A stretch of DNA of 64,000 nt from an uncultured Massilia sp. (GTDB taxonomy: Bacteria; Pseudomonadota; Gammaproteobacteria; Burkholderiales; Burkholderiaceae_D). The stretch lies in NCBI RefSeq assembly GCF_913773735.1, contig NZ_CAJYEB010000030.1:175341-239340 (forward strand). The letters are read 5' to 3'. Numbering within the stretch: position 1 is the stretch's first letter; every line of letters begins with the position of its first letter. Below the pieces are notes generated by a model, which worked only from the letters and a program-made list of their open reading frames with translations, did no database searches and was not told the DNA's origin. The position numbers and the translations under genes were made by a program. Below, piece by piece: positions 46,467-56,320 of this stretch.

Positions 46467-47779
46467 TGGAAAACCCTACCCAATTCGTCCAGTGGCTGCG
46501 CTCCGTCGCGCCGTATATTCATGCGTTCGGCGGCAAGACCTTCGTGGTCGCCTTTCCCGGTGAACTGGTGGCCGCCGGCGCCCTGCCGGTACTGGCCCAG
46601 GACCTGTCCCTGCTGGTCGGACTCGGCATCCGCGTCGTGCTGGTGCACGGCTCGCGGCCGCAGGTCGCCGACCAGCTGGCGCTGCGCAACGTCGAGGGAC
46701 GCTTCCATAACGGCGTGCGCATCACCGACACGGCGGCGATGGAATGCGCGAAGGAAGCGGCCGGCGAACTGCGCCTGGACATCGAGGCCGCGTTCAGCCA
46801 GGGGCTGCCCAATACGCCGATGTCGAACGCCCACATCAGCGTCGTCTCCGGCAACTTCGTCACGGCGCGCCCGCTCGGCGTGATCGACGGCGTCGACCAC
46901 GAACTGACCGGCGTCACCCGCAAGGTCGCCGCCGACAAGATCCAGACCATCCTCGAAACCGAGGACAACGTCGTGCTGCTGTCGCCGCTGGGGTTCTCGC
47001 CGACCGGCGAACTGTTCAACCTGACCATGGAAGACGTGGCGGTGTCCGCCGCGATCGCCCTGCACGCCGAAAAGCTCATCTTCATCACCGAGACCCCGCT
47101 GATGCGCGACGCCGGCGGCGCCGAGATCCGCGAACTGTCCTCGCACCTGGCCGAGGCCGTGCTGCAGGCCGGCTTCCTGCCGTCGGACGCGGCATTCTAC
47201 CTGCAGCATTCGATCAAGGCCTGCAACAGCGGCGTCGACCGCGCCCACGTCATTCCCTACGCGATGGACGGCTCGGCCCTGCTCGAACTGTTCACCCACG
47301 ACGGCGTGGGCACCATGATCACGCACGAGAACCTGGAAAGCCTGCGTCCTGCCACAATTGAGGACGTCGGCGGAATTATCAAGCTCATCGAACCGCTGGA
47401 AGCCGACGGCACCCTCGTCAAGCGCCCGCGCGAGCTGATCGAGCGCGAGATCGAGCAGTTCTCCGTGATCGACCACGACGGCATCATCTTCGGCTGCGCC
47501 GCCCTGTATCCTTTCCCCGAAGACAAGATGGCGGAAATGGCATGCCTGACCGTCAGCCCGGACGCCCAGACCCAGGGCGACGGCGAACGCATCCTGCGCC
47601 ACATGGAAAACCGTGCGCGCGCCGCCGGCATGACCAAGCTGTTCGTGCTGACCACGCGCACCTCGCACTGGTTCAAGAAGCGCGGCTTCGTGCCGGCCAG
47701 CGTCGAGGACCTGCCGAAGGACCGCGCGCACATGTACAACTGGCAGCGTCGTTCGCAGGTGCTGATCAAGCAGTTGTAG
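46466..47779 (+). CDS. argA: ArgA, amino-acid N-acetyltransferase (AAK-GNAT fusion)
   Basis: 437 residues. The N-terminal amino-acid-kinase-like domain has FGGKTFVVAFPGELV, VLVHGSRPQ, GRFHNGVRITD and LLSPLGFSPTGELFN. The C-terminal GNAT domain, from about 295, has RPATIEDVGGIIKLIEPLE, ACLTVSPDAQTQGDGERIL and HWFKKRGFVPASVEDLP. It makes N-acetylglutamate, the first step of arginine synthesis. An in-frame ATG at 46457 is possible; MENPTQF is the usual start in relatives. Confidence 0.95.
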   Translation: MENPTQFVQWLRSVAPYIHAFGGKTFVVAFPGELVAAGALPVLAQDLSLLVGLGIRVVLVHGSRPQVADQLALRNVEGRFHNGVRITDTAAMECAKEAAGELRLDIEAAFSQGLPNTPMSNAHISVVSGNFVTARPLGVIDGVDHELTGVTRKVAADKIQTILETEDNVVLLSPLGFSPTGELFNLTMEDVAVSAAIALHAEKLIFITETPLMRDAGGAEIRELSSHLAEAVLQAGFLPSDAAFYLQHSIKACNSGVDRAHVIPYAMDGSALLELFTHDGVGTMITHENLESLRPATIEDVGGIIKLIEPLEADGTLVKRPRELIEREIEQFSVIDHDGIIFGCAALYPFPEDKMAEMACLTVSPDAQTQGDGERILRHMENRARAAGMTKLFVLTTRTSHWFKKRGFVPASVEDLPKDRAHMYNWQRRSQVLIKQL

Positions 47780-47799
47780 ACCCGGCGGCGGCACGACCG

Positions 47800-47827
47800 G
47801 GCCGCCCCGGCGCGGGCCCGGGCGGCC
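47800..47827 (+). terminator. GC-rich hairpin after argA
   Basis: GGCCGCCC (47800-47807) and GGGCGGCC (47820-47827) form an 8-bp all-GC stem with a 12-nt loop, 20 nt after the argA stop. No T-run follows, so it may pause transcription or protect the 3' end rather than terminate. Confidence 0.4.
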
Positions 47828-47860
47828 GGCGCGCGCCCGGTGCGATTCTCCCACTCCTCG

Positions 47861-47866
47861 TATAAT
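47861..47866 (+). promoter_or_regulatory. -10 box of yggX
   Basis: TATAAT stands 33 nt before the yggX start in GC-rich surroundings. A matching -35 is not clear. A transcript from about 47873 would contain the AGGAG ribosome site. Confidence 0.45.
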
Positions 47867-47899
47867 CACGGTTTCAAAAATCCAACCAGGAGCAAGAAC

Positions 47900-48172
47900 A
47901 TGGCCCGCACCGTCCACTGCATCAAACTGAACAAGGAAGCCGAAGGCCTGGCCTTCCCGCCGTACCCGGGCGAACTGGGCAAGCGCATCTACGAAAGCGT
48001 CTCGAAGGAAGCCTGGGACGGCTGGCTCAAGCACCAGACCATGCTGATCAACGAGAACCGCCTGAACATGGCCGATGCCCGCGCGCGCAAGTACCTGGCC
48101 ACGCAGATGGAGCGCCACTTCTTCGGCGAAGGCGCCGACCAGGCCGCCGGCTACGTGCCGCCGACCGCCTGA
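47900..48172 (+). CDS. yggX: YggX, iron-sulfur/oxidative damage protection protein
   Basis: 90 residues with AGGAG before ATG. It starts [20 protein letters not shown] and has [35 protein letters not shown] and ERHFFGEG, the complete YggX signature with its single conserved Cys. It helps Fe trafficking and protects iron-sulfur clusters from oxidants. Monocistronic. Confidence 0.96.
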   Translation: MARTVHCIKLNKEAEGLAFPPYPGELGKRIYESVSKEAWDGWLKHQTMLINENRLNMADARARKYLATQMERHFFGEGADQAAGYVPPTA

Positions 48173-48510
48173 TTCATCCCCCTCACCGCGTACACGCCGG
48201 CGCGCCGCCCAGGCAGCGCCAGCCATCCGACGATTCCGCCACCGGCAGGCCAGCCGCCGGTCCGGCGGGCACGGCACCTCGTGCACCCGTCCGCTCCCCG
48301 CATCGAACAGCACCTTGCGCGGCTGCCCCTGGCGCCAGCGGGCCGCATGCCGCGTGCCTGCAACTTGTCGGGTGCGCCCTCGCGCCGGGCTGCAGGACGA
48401 ATACGACGCACGGCAGCCCGGCGGCCAGGGATGGCCCGGCCTGGTCCTCGGCAGCGGTAACAGCGCCGGCGCGGCTTACCGGCTGAAGCGCCAGGGCGAC
48501 GGCGCGCGCA
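48173..48510. pseudogene. Gap with fragments that look like decayed coding sequence
   Basis: About 340 bases without an intact gene. On the minus strand, KVLFDAGSGRVHEV in one frame continues, after a frame change, as VPAGPAAGLPVAESSDGWRC and a stop near 48190, which reads like a small exported protein broken by a frameshift. On the plus strand LQDEYDARQPGGQGWPGLVL (from about 48390) has protein-like composition but no start. Neither fragment can be assigned. Confidence 0.3.
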
Positions 48511-48864
48511 TCACATCCGGCGGCACTGGCGCAGTTCGCAGCGCGCCATGAAGACCCTGCCGCCGTCGCACAGCATGCGGTAGACCTCGACCGGTCCCGG
48601 TTCCGTCACCAGTCCCGCGCCCTGCCCGCCCGTGCAGCCCTGCTGCTTCGCCAGTTTCTCCACCGTCGCCGACGACACGCCGGTGCGAAACGGGATGCGC
48701 TGGACGGCGTCCGGCGCCGTGGTGGCCGTGGTGGCCGTGATGGCCGTGGTACCCGCGGGCGCCGGCACGGCCGGCATGGCGCCATGCCGGGCCGCGCAGC
48801 CGCCGAGGACGGCGGCCAGCAGGCCCGCGCACAGCATCGACACCGGGATGGGCGCGCGGCGCAT
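48511..48864 (-). CDS. Small putative lipoprotein
   Basis: 117 residues. The signal has a lipobox-like LLAAVLGGC (C23). An Ala/Thr/Pro-rich stretch with 9-bp tandem repeats (TATTATTA) follows, then a Cys-containing domain RTGVSSATVEKLAKQQGCTG and VYRMLCDGGRVFMARCELRQC, which could form disulfides. It lies 11 nt downstream of rpiA on the same strand. The family is not recognised. Confidence 0.7.
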   Translation of the reverse strand: MRRAPIPVSMLCAGLLAAVLGGCAARHGAMPAVPAPAGTTAITATTATTAPDAVQRIPFRTGVSSATVEKLAKQQGCTGGQGAGLVTEPGPVEVYRMLCDGGRVFMARCELRQCRRM

Positions 48865-48875
48865 GGCGCGTGCGC

Positions 48876-49553
48876 TCAGAAGCGCAGCGTGCGCACGCCT
48901 TCGCCCGTGCCCAGCAGGCAGACGTCGGCGCCGCGCTGGGCGAACAGGCCGACGGCGATCACGCCGACGATCTGGTTGATGGTGGTCTCCAGCGCCACCG
49001 GATCGACGATCGACAGGCCGGCCACGTCGAGGATGTAGCCGCCGTTGTCGGTGACGAAGGCGTCGGTGCTGCCCGCCCGGGTGCGCAGGCGCGGCTGGCC
49101 GCCCAGCGCCGCCAGCCTGCGGGTGACGGCCGCCGCCGCCATCGGGATCACTTCGACCGGCAGCGGGAACGTGCCGAGGGTCTCGACCAGCTTGGAACCG
49201 TCGGCGATGCAGACGAACTTGCCGGACACCGAGGCCACGATCTTCTCGCGCGTCAGCGCGGCGCCGCCGCCCTTGATCATCGCGCCCGAGGCGTCGATCT
49301 CGTCGGCGCCGTCGACGTAGACGGAGATCGACTCGACGTCGTTCAGGTCGAACACCGCGATGCCGTGGCCGCGCAGGCGGCTCGCGGTCGCTTCCGACGA
49401 GGCCACCGCGCCCTTGATGCGCTCCTTGATCTTGCCCAGTTCGTCGATGAAGAAGTTGGCGGTCGAGCCGGTGCCGACGCCGATGATCTCGCCGTCGACC
49501 ACGTAGTCGATGGCGGCGCGGGCTACCGCCTGCTTGAGTTCGTCCTGAGTCAT
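48876..49553 (-). CDS. rpiA: RpiA, ribose-5-phosphate isomerase A
   Basis: 225 residues (E. coli 219). It has [80 protein letters not shown] and the Gly-rich end [12 protein letters not shown]. It interconverts ribose-5-phosphate and ribulose-5-phosphate in the pentose phosphate pathway. The ATG at 49553 matches relatives; one at 49586 is possible. Confidence 0.96.
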   Translation of the reverse strand: MTQDELKQAVARAAIDYVVDGEIIGVGTGSTANFFIDELGKIKERIKGAVASSEATASRLRGHGIAVFDLNDVESISVYVDGADEIDASGAMIKGGGAALTREKIVASVSGKFVCIADGSKLVETLGTFPLPVEVIPMAAAAVTRRLAALGGQPRLRTRAGSTDAFVTDNGGYILDVAGLSIVDPVALETTINQIVGVIAVGLFAQRGADVCLLGTGEGVRTLRF

Positions 49554-49701
49554 GATGATGTGGGTAGGAGTCAAAGAATCCGCCATTCTAGCGGATGCGT
49601 CCTGCCGGCCGACAAAAAATGCCGCATCGTCAGCACAGTTGGCGATTCATACTATAAACTTGCAACAAGAGAAACACACGCCCCTGCCCGCCACTTCCGC
49701 C

Positions 49702-51258
49702 ATGGTCCGCACCCTGTCAGCCCTCCTGCTCGCCTATTTCCTCGTCGACGCCGCCGCGGCCGCCGACTTCCAGCTGTCCGCGGCCCCGGGCCCGTACCGC
49801 GTCGGCTTCCACGTCCGCCAGCAGTACGACCGCGCGCGCATCTACCAGCCGGCGCGCAATCCGGTCACGGCGCAGGCCACCGGCGCCGACCGTTCGCGCC
49901 CGCTGCAGACGCTGGTCTGGTATCCGGCCATCGGCAGCGGCGCCGCGATGCACTACCGCGACTACGTGGCGACCGTCGCGACCGAGGAAGAATTCAGCCG
50001 CACGCCGGACCAGGTGCGCCGCGCCACCGAGCTGCTGGTCGAGGGCCGCGCCGCCGGTCCCGACGGCGCCCGCGTGCGGCGCGAACTGGAGCAGCGGGTG
50101 CGCGCGCTGCGCGACGCGCCCGAGCGGCCCGGCAAGTTCCCCGTCGTGATCTATGCGCCCAGCCACAGCGCCTACGCGATGGAAAACGCCGACCTGTGCG
50201 AATACCTGGCCAGCCAGGGCTATATCGTGGTCGCCAGCGCCTCGCTGGGACCGCGCTCGCACGCGATGACGGCGGACCTCGAAGGCGCCGAGGCGCAGGC
50301 CGCCGACATCGGCTTCCTGGTCGGCTACGCGCACACGCTGGCGCAGGCCGACACCGGCCGCATCGGCGTGATCGGCTACAGCTGGGGCGCGCTGGCGAAC
50401 GTGCTGGCGGCCGCGCGCGACGACCGCATCCGCGCCGTCGTCAGCCTGGACGGTTCGCTGCGCGCCGCCGTCGAATACGTCAACGGCGGCCCGCGCGCGG
50501 CGCGCTACGTCACGCCGGAAAGCCTGGACATCCCGCTGCTGTACGTGAACCGCGTGCAGGGCGCGGGCCAGGGCGCCGACGACGAGAACGGCATCGGCAC
50601 CGACCTGCTGGCACGCCTGCGCTACGCCGACGTCTACCTGGCCACGATGGACACGGCCAGCCACATGGATTTCTCGTCGTGGTCGCTGCGCATGGCGCCC
50701 GACGCCGCGCTGCGCGGCCGCACCCGCGCGCAGGCCGCGCAAGCCTACGGCGCCACCGCGCGCACGGTCCAGCGCTTCCTCGACGCGCGCCTGAAGGACG
50801 ACGCCGCCGCGCGCCGCCAGCTGGACGCCGACCTGGCGCCCGGCGCCACGCCGCCCGGCCTGGTCTCCTTCGCGCTGCGCCGCGCGACCGGCGCCGCCCC
50901 GACGATGGACACCTTCCTCGACCAGCTCGGCCAGCAGGGCTTCGCGCGCATCGACGCCATCTACGACGGCCTGCACGCGCAGAATCCGGACCTGTCCTTC
51001 GATCCGCTGCAACTGCACGACTGGGGCATGAAGCTGCTGCGCGAAGGCCGCGCGGCCGACGCCGTGCGCGTGCTGCGCCTGGGCGTGCGCCTGTATCCGG
51101 AGCGCTTCGATTTCCTCTACGACGGCCTGGGCGAAGCCAGCGAGGCCGCCGGCGAGCGCGACGCCGCCATCGCCAGCTACCGCCACGCGCTGGCGCTGGA
51201 ACCGGCGCGGGCCCATGCGCGCCTGCGCCTGGAGGCGCTGGGAGCGGCCGCCCAGTAA
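49702..51258 (+). CDS. Exported alpha/beta hydrolase with C-terminal TPR-like repeats
   Basis: 518 residues. The signal peptide ends DAAAAADF. The hydrolase part has VVIYAPSHSAYAMENADLCE, GYIVVASASLGPRS, nucleophile elbow GYSWGA (about residue 228) and DTASHMDF carrying the His. This is the platelet-activating-factor acetylhydrolase/dienelactone hydrolase-like group. The last 90 residues have DWGMKLLREGRAADAVRVLR and EASEAAGERDAAIASYRHAL, two tetratricopeptide-like units. The substrate is unknown. Confidence 0.85.
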   Translation: MVRTLSALLLAYFLVDAAAAADFQLSAAPGPYRVGFHVRQQYDRARIYQPARNPVTAQATGADRSRPLQTLVWYPAIGSGAAMHYRDYVATVATEEEFSRTPDQVRRATELLVEGRAAGPDGARVRRELEQRVRALRDAPERPGKFPVVIYAPSHSAYAMENADLCEYLASQGYIVVASASLGPRSHAMTADLEGAEAQAADIGFLVGYAHTLAQADTGRIGVIGYSWGALANVLAAARDDRIRAVVSLDGSLRAAVEYVNGGPRAARYVTPESLDIPLLYVNRVQGAGQGADDENGIGTDLLARLRYADVYLATMDTASHMDFSSWSLRMAPDAALRGRTRAQAAQAYGATARTVQRFLDARLKDDAAARRQLDADLAPGATPPGLVSFALRRATGAAPTMDTFLDQLGQQGFARIDAIYDGLHAQNPDLSFDPLQLHDWGMKLLREGRAADAVRVLRLGVRLYPERFDFLYDGLGEASEAAGERDAAIASYRHALALEPARAHARLRLEALGAAAQ

Positions 51259-51462
51259 CGCGCGGGCGGCGCGGCGCCGTCCGGCCGGAACGGCCACGCC
51301 GGCAGCCGGACCGGGTGGCGTGACGGCGCAGGCGTCATGCGGGAACGATGGCGTCGCGCGCGCGTCGCCGGACCCTCGTGGCTTTCGAGCAACCCCCGTT
51401 CCATTTCCATGTTGCATGACATACACTACCGCGTTTAACGCTTCCCGCTTCGCACGCCGCCC

Positions 51463-53466
51463 ATGATCGTCGAGTCCCAGCAGGTCCCCGCGCAGGCCGC
51501 CGCGCCGGCTGCGGCGCACCCCTACCACCCGCCCTACCGCCCCGACATCGACGGCCTGCGCGCGATCGCCGTGCTGTCCGTGATGGTGTTCCACGCCTTT
51601 CCCGGCGCGCTGCGCGGCGGCTTCGCCGGCGTCGACCTGTTCTTCGTGATCTCGGGCTTCCTGATCGGCAGCATCCTGATCGTCAACCTGCAGCGCGGCA
51701 CGTTCACCTTCGCCGACTTCTACGCGCGCCGCATCCGCCGCATCTTCCCGGCGCTGTTCGTGGTGACCGGGGCCACGCTGGCGTTCGGCTGGTTCGCGCT
51801 GTTCCCGGACGAACTCGCGCAGCTCGGCAAGCACGTGCTGGGCGGCGCCGGCTTCGTCGCCAACTTCGTGCTGTGGAACGAGGTCGGCTACTTCGACACG
51901 GCGGCCGAGACCAAGCCGCTGCTGCACCTGTGGTCGCTCGGCATCGAGGAACAGTTCTACATCTTCTGGCCCGTGCTGCTGCTGTTCGCGCGCCGCCGCC
52001 GCCGCGCCATGCTGCTGCTCGCGCTGGGCCTGGGGCTGGCGTCGTTCCTGGTCAACATCGGCGGGCTGCACAAGTATCCCAGCGCCACCTTCTATTCGCC
52101 CGCCAGCCGGGTGTGGGAACTGCTGGCCGGCGCCGCGCTGGCCTGGGTGCGCGTGCACGGCTGCGCGCTGACGGCCACGGCGCGCCTGTACGACGGCACC
52201 ACGGCGGCCATCGACTTCGCCAGCCCGCGCGCGCGCAACGTGCAGTCGATCATCGGCGCCCTGCTGGTCGTCGGCGCCCTGCTGACCCTCAAGAGCACGC
52301 GCCCGTTCCCGGGCTGGTCGGCGCTGCTGCCGGTCAGCGGGGCCGTGCTCCTGATCGCCGCCGGGCCGCAGGCCTGGATCAACCGGCATGTCCTGTCGAA
52401 CCGGCACCTCGTGGGGATCGGCCTGATCAGCTATCCGCTGTACCTGTGGCACTGGCCGCTGCTGTCGTTCGCCCAGATCATCGAGGCCGGCGCGCCGGCG
52501 CGCTCGCTCAAGCTGGCCTGCCTGGGCGCCGCGGTGGTGCTGGCATGGCTGACCTGGCAGCTGGTCGAGCGGCCGCTGCGCGGCACGGCGCACGGCCGCG
52601 CCAAGGTGGCCGGGCTGGCGGCGGCGCTGCTGGCGCTGGCCGCGGCGGGCGCCGCCATCTGGCACGCGGGCGGCGTGCCCGACCGCGCGGCGGTCGTCGA
52701 CAACAAGCTGCAGCAGCAGGACCTGATCCTGGTCGAGGACCGCGCCAACGCCGCGGCCTGCAAGGCGCGCTACGGCTTCGCGTCGCCGTACGAGTACTGC
52801 CAGCTGGACGACGTGACCAAGGCGCCGACCGTGGTGCTGATCGGCGACAGCCATGCCTACCACCTGGTGGCGGGACAGACGGCATACTGGCGCGCGCGCG
52901 GCGAGAACGTGCTGCTGCTCGGCACCGCGGTGCCGTTCTTCGGCTACCCCGACTTCGGCAACGAGTACCAGAAGGCCACGCCGAAGATGCTCGACATCGC
53001 GCTCGGCACGCCGAGCGTGAGGACCGTCGTCATCTCCACCGCGATGCTGCTGCGCCAGACGCCGGCCGAGAAGGCGCTGCTGGTGCCGGCCCTGCGTACC
53101 ACGCTGGAAAAATTCACCGCGGCCGGGCGCGAGGTCATCTTCGTCACCGACAATCCCACGCTCGGTTTCGAGCCGCGCACCTGCATCCGCCGCGCCGCCG
53201 TGGCCAGTTCGCAGACGCGCACCGACTGCTCGGTAGCGCGCAAGGAATTCGACGCGGCGCGCGCCGCCAACGTCGACTTCGCGCCGGTGCTGAAGGACTT
53301 CCCGCAGGTGAAGGTGTTCGATCCGGCCAGCGCGCTGTGCGACGCCGCCAAGTGCCGCGTGCTGCGCGACGACGCGCTGCTGTACCGCGACACCCACCAC
53401 CTGAGCTACCGCGGCGACCTGCTGGTGGGTGAAGCCTTCGCGCGCTGGCACGCGGCGCAGCGGTAG
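51463..53466 (+). CDS. OafA/YrhL-type acyltransferase with C-terminal SGNH domain
   Basis: 667 residues. The membrane acyltransferase_3 domain (about 25-370) has YRPDIDGLRAIAVLSVMVFH with the catalytic His, then GGFAGVDLFFVISGFLIGSI and RRIRRIFPAL, and WSLGIEEQFYIFWPVLL. The periplasmic SGNH domain has VVLIGDSHAYHL (block I Ser-His) and DTHHLSYRG (block V D-x-x-H). Such fusions O-acetylate cell-surface polysaccharides or LPS. No glycan cluster is adjacent, so the acceptor is unknown. Confidence 0.93.
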   Translation: MIVESQQVPAQAAAPAAAHPYHPPYRPDIDGLRAIAVLSVMVFHAFPGALRGGFAGVDLFFVISGFLIGSILIVNLQRGTFTFADFYARRIRRIFPALFVVTGATLAFGWFALFPDELAQLGKHVLGGAGFVANFVLWNEVGYFDTAAETKPLLHLWSLGIEEQFYIFWPVLLLFARRRRRAMLLLALGLGLASFLVNIGGLHKYPSATFYSPASRVWELLAGAALAWVRVHGCALTATARLYDGTTAAIDFASPRARNVQSIIGALLVVGALLTLKSTRPFPGWSALLPVSGAVLLIAAGPQAWINRHVLSNRHLVGIGLISYPLYLWHWPLLSFAQIIEAGAPARSLKLACLGAAVVLAWLTWQLVERPLRGTAHGRAKVAGLAAALLALAAAGAAIWHAGGVPDRAAVVDNKLQQQDLILVEDRANAAACKARYGFASPYEYCQLDDVTKAPTVVLIGDSHAYHLVAGQTAYWRARGENVLLLGTAVPFFGYPDFGNEYQKATPKMLDIALGTPSVRTVVISTAMLLRQTPAEKALLVPALRTTLEKFTAAGREVIFVTDNPTLGFEPRTCIRRAAVASSQTRTDCSVARKEFDAARAANVDFAPVLKDFPQVKVFDPASALCDAAKCRVLRDDALLYRDTHHLSYRGDLLVGEAFARWHAAQR

Positions 53467-53515
53467 CGGGCGGGCGGCGGCGCCGCGCCCCGGGTGGCCG
53501 CTGGCCGGCGCCCGG

Positions 53516-54577
53516 CTAGCCTGCCAGGATCTGCGCCAGCGCGTCGCGCAGCAGCCCGCACTGCGCGTCGGTGCCGACGCTGATGCGCAGCCAGTCGTCG
53601 ATGCCCGGGGTCTGGAAATGGCGCACCAGGATCGCGCGCTCGCGCAGCGCCCGCGCCACGTCGGCCGCGCGCCGCGCCGCGTGGCGCGCGAACACGAAGT
53701 TGGCGGCCGACGGCAGCACCTCGAAGCCCAGCGCGCCCAGTTCGCCGGCCAGCCGTTCGCGCGTGGCGATCACCTTCGCGCGCTGCGCCTGGAAATAGGC
53801 GTCGTCCTCGATGGCGGCCACCGCGCCCGCCACTTCCACCCGTCCCAGCGGATACGAATTGAAGCTGTCCTTGACGCGTTTCAGGCCCTCGACCAGGTGC
53901 GCCTGGCCGATCGCGCAGCCGACGCGCAGGCCGGCCAGGGCGCGCGACTTCGAGAAGGTCTGCACCACCAGCAGGTTCGGATGATGGCGCACCAGCGCCA
54001 CCGCCGACGCGGCGCCGAAATCGACGTAGGCCTCGTCGACCAGCACCACCTTGTGCGGATGCGCGCGCAGGATGCGCTCGATGTCGTCCAGCCCCAGGGC
54101 GATGCCGGTGGGCGCGTTCGGATTGGCGATCACGACGCCGCCGGCCGGCCGCGCGTAGGCGCCCGGATCGATGCGCATCGCCTCGTCCAGCGGCAGCTGC
54201 ACGGCGTCGATGCCGTACAGGCGGCAGTACACCTTGTAGAAACTGTAGCTGACGGTCGGCATCAGGATCGGCAGGTCCTGCTGGAAGAAGGCGTGGAAGG
54301 CGTGGGCCAGGACTTCGTCGGAGCCGTTGCCCACGAAGACCTCGCCCGGCGCGACGCCGTGGTAGGCGGCCAGGGCCTCCTTCAGCGCGGTCGATTGCGG
54401 GTCCGGGTACAGGCGCAGGCGCTCGCCCGCCTCGGCCTGGATCGCGGCGATCGCGCGCGGCGACGGCGGATACGGGTTCTCGTTGGTGTTCAGCTTGACC
54501 AGGCGCTCGATGCGCGGCTGCTCGCCCGGCACGTAGGGCGTCAGGTTGCCCACGTGGGGACTCCAGAATGTGTTCAT
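53516..54577 (-). CDS. hisC: HisC, histidinol-phosphate aminotransferase
   Basis: 353 residues, fold-type I PLP enzyme. It has [61 protein letters not shown] and the Schiff-base segment [23 protein letters not shown] is just before ATG. It transfers an amino group to imidazole-acetol phosphate in histidine synthesis. It is outside a his operon here, so it may be a second copy. Confidence 0.94.
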   Translation of the reverse strand: MNTFWSPHVGNLTPYVPGEQPRIERLVKLNTNENPYPPSPRAIAAIQAEAGERLRLYPDPQSTALKEALAAYHGVAPGEVFVGNGSDEVLAHAFHAFFQQDLPILMPTVSYSFYKVYCRLYGIDAVQLPLDEAMRIDPGAYARPAGGVVIANPNAPTGIALGLDDIERILRAHPHKVVLVDEAYVDFGAASAVALVRHHPNLLVVQTFSKSRALAGLRVGCAIGQAHLVEGLKRVKDSFNSYPLGRVEVAGAVAAIEDDAYFQAQRAKVIATRERLAGELGALGFEVLPSAANFVFARHAARRAADVARALRERAILVRHFQTPGIDDWLRISVGTDAQCGLLRDALAQILAG

Positions 54578-54768
54578 CTTCCTGCGGGATTGACATGGGG
54601 GGTCGCCTACTATAGCAGCAAGCGGGCCGGCGGCATCGGGCGCGCCGCGCCGCGTTCGATACGTGCCAACCGGGCTTCATGTCGAAAAAAGTCCCGTTCA
54701 TCGCAGCGGCGTAGGCGCGGACGATGGCATGATGACACTCGTCCTTCCAATCCCATGACGACGACACG

Positions 54769-56169
54769 ATGACATCGATACGACTTTTCCTGGCCATGAC
54801 GGCGATGGCGATGATGGCGGCGGCTCCCGCGCATGCCGAGGACGCCGCGGGCGACTGGGGCGGCCGCATCGCCAATTCCCTGGGCGTGTTCCTGAAGCTC
54901 GAGAAATCGGCGAGCGGGAACTGGGAGGGCACGCTGACGGTCCCGCAACAGGACCTGGTGACGAAGGTGGACCGGCTGGTCGTCACGGACGAGCAGGTCA
55001 GCTTCGCCCTGCTCCGGCTGAACGCCACCTACACGGCGCGCTGGAACGCGCAGGACCGGGCCTGGGCCGGGAACTGGGTGCAGCAGGGCCAGACCGTCCC
55101 GCTCGCCCTGCAGCGCACGGCCCCCGGCGCGGCGACGCCGAAGCGCCCGCAGGAAGCGGCGATCCACGCGCGCGCGCCGGCCTACACGAGCAGCGTCGTC
55201 ACGTTCGACAATGCCGCAGCCGGTGTCGCGCTGGAGGGCACGCTCACCGTCCCGCACGGCAAGGGGCCGTTTCCGGCCGTGGTCCTGGTGCACGGCTCGG
55301 GCCCCTTCGACCGCGACGAGGACATCTTCAAGCACAAGCTGTTCCTGGTCCTGGCCGACCACCTGAGCAGCCGCGGCATCGCCGTGCTGCGCTACGACAA
55401 GCGCGGCGTCGGCAGGTCGTCGGGCACGTACGCGGACGCGACGACGTTCGATTTCGCCGCCGACGCCGGGGCCGCGCTGCGCTTCCTGCGCGGCCGTCCG
55501 GAGGTCGACGCGCGCCACGTCGGCATCGTCGGCCATTCGGAGGGCGGCCTGATCGCGCCCCTGCTCGCGGCGCGCGATCCCGACGTCGCCTTCATCGTGA
55601 TGCTGGCCGGCCCCGGCATGCGCGGCGAGCTGCTGATGGTCGAGCAGATCGCCCTGCGCTCGCGCGCGAACGGCGCGCCGGACGCCGTGGTCGCGCGCGA
55701 GCGGGAACTGAACAAGGCGATGTTCGCGCTCCTGGCGCAGGAACCCGACGTCCAGGCGGCGCGGGCGAAGGTCACCGCGCTCATCGATGCCGCCGGGCGC
55801 GACGGCACGCTGCCGGCCGGGATGAACAAGGCGCTGGTGACGGCGTTCTCGACGCCATGGTTCCTGGCGTTCCTGCGCCACGAACCGGGCCCGGTCCTGC
55901 GCGCCGTGCGCCAGCCGGTGCTGGCGCTGAACGGGGCGCTCGACATGCAGGTGCCCGCCGCGCCGGACCTCGCCGCGATCCGCGCGGCCCTCGCGGACAA
56001 TCCGCGCGCCACCGTGACCGAACTGCCGCGCCTGAACCACCTGTTCCAGACCGCCACCACGGGAGCAGGAACGGAATACGCCACGATCGAGGAAACCATG
56101 GCCCCGCTGGCCCTCGCTACCGTCGGCGACTGGATCCACGCCACGGTGCGGCAGGGCAGCGCACGATAA
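54769..56169 (+). CDS. Exported alpha/beta hydrolase with N-terminal beta domain
   Basis: 466 residues. The signal peptide ends APAHAED. Residues 30-110 form a small beta domain (GRIANSLGVFLKLEKSASGNW, TVPQQDLVTKVDRLVVTD). The hydrolase has VVLVHGSGPFDRDEDIFKHK, VLRYDKRGVGRSSG, nucleophile elbow GHSEGG, and the late NHLFQTATTG His. This arrangement (S9/YqiA-like esterase, DUF3887-type N domain) is frequent among exported hydrolases. The substrate is unknown. Confidence 0.87.
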   Translation: MTSIRLFLAMTAMAMMAAAPAHAEDAAGDWGGRIANSLGVFLKLEKSASGNWEGTLTVPQQDLVTKVDRLVVTDEQVSFALLRLNATYTARWNAQDRAWAGNWVQQGQTVPLALQRTAPGAATPKRPQEAAIHARAPAYTSSVVTFDNAAAGVALEGTLTVPHGKGPFPAVVLVHGSGPFDRDEDIFKHKLFLVLADHLSSRGIAVLRYDKRGVGRSSGTYADATTFDFAADAGAALRFLRGRPEVDARHVGIVGHSEGGLIAPLLAARDPDVAFIVMLAGPGMRGELLMVEQIALRSRANGAPDAVVARERELNKAMFALLAQEPDVQAARAKVTALIDAAGRDGTLPAGMNKALVTAFSTPWFLAFLRHEPGPVLRAVRQPVLALNGALDMQVPAAPDLAAIRAALADNPRATVTELPRLNHLFQTATTGAGTEYATIEETMAPLALATVGDWIHATVRQGSAR

Positions 56170-56320
56170 TCCGATGGAACGGCAACCGACCACGTACGCC
56201 GGCGCTGGATCAACCGTCCTTGGCGTCCTTCCCGCCCCCGCCGGCCACGACGCTGGCGGGATGGTCGGCCCGGGCGAACCGATGCGGCATCGCACCCCGC
56301 TACCCTGACAAGGAAACGCC

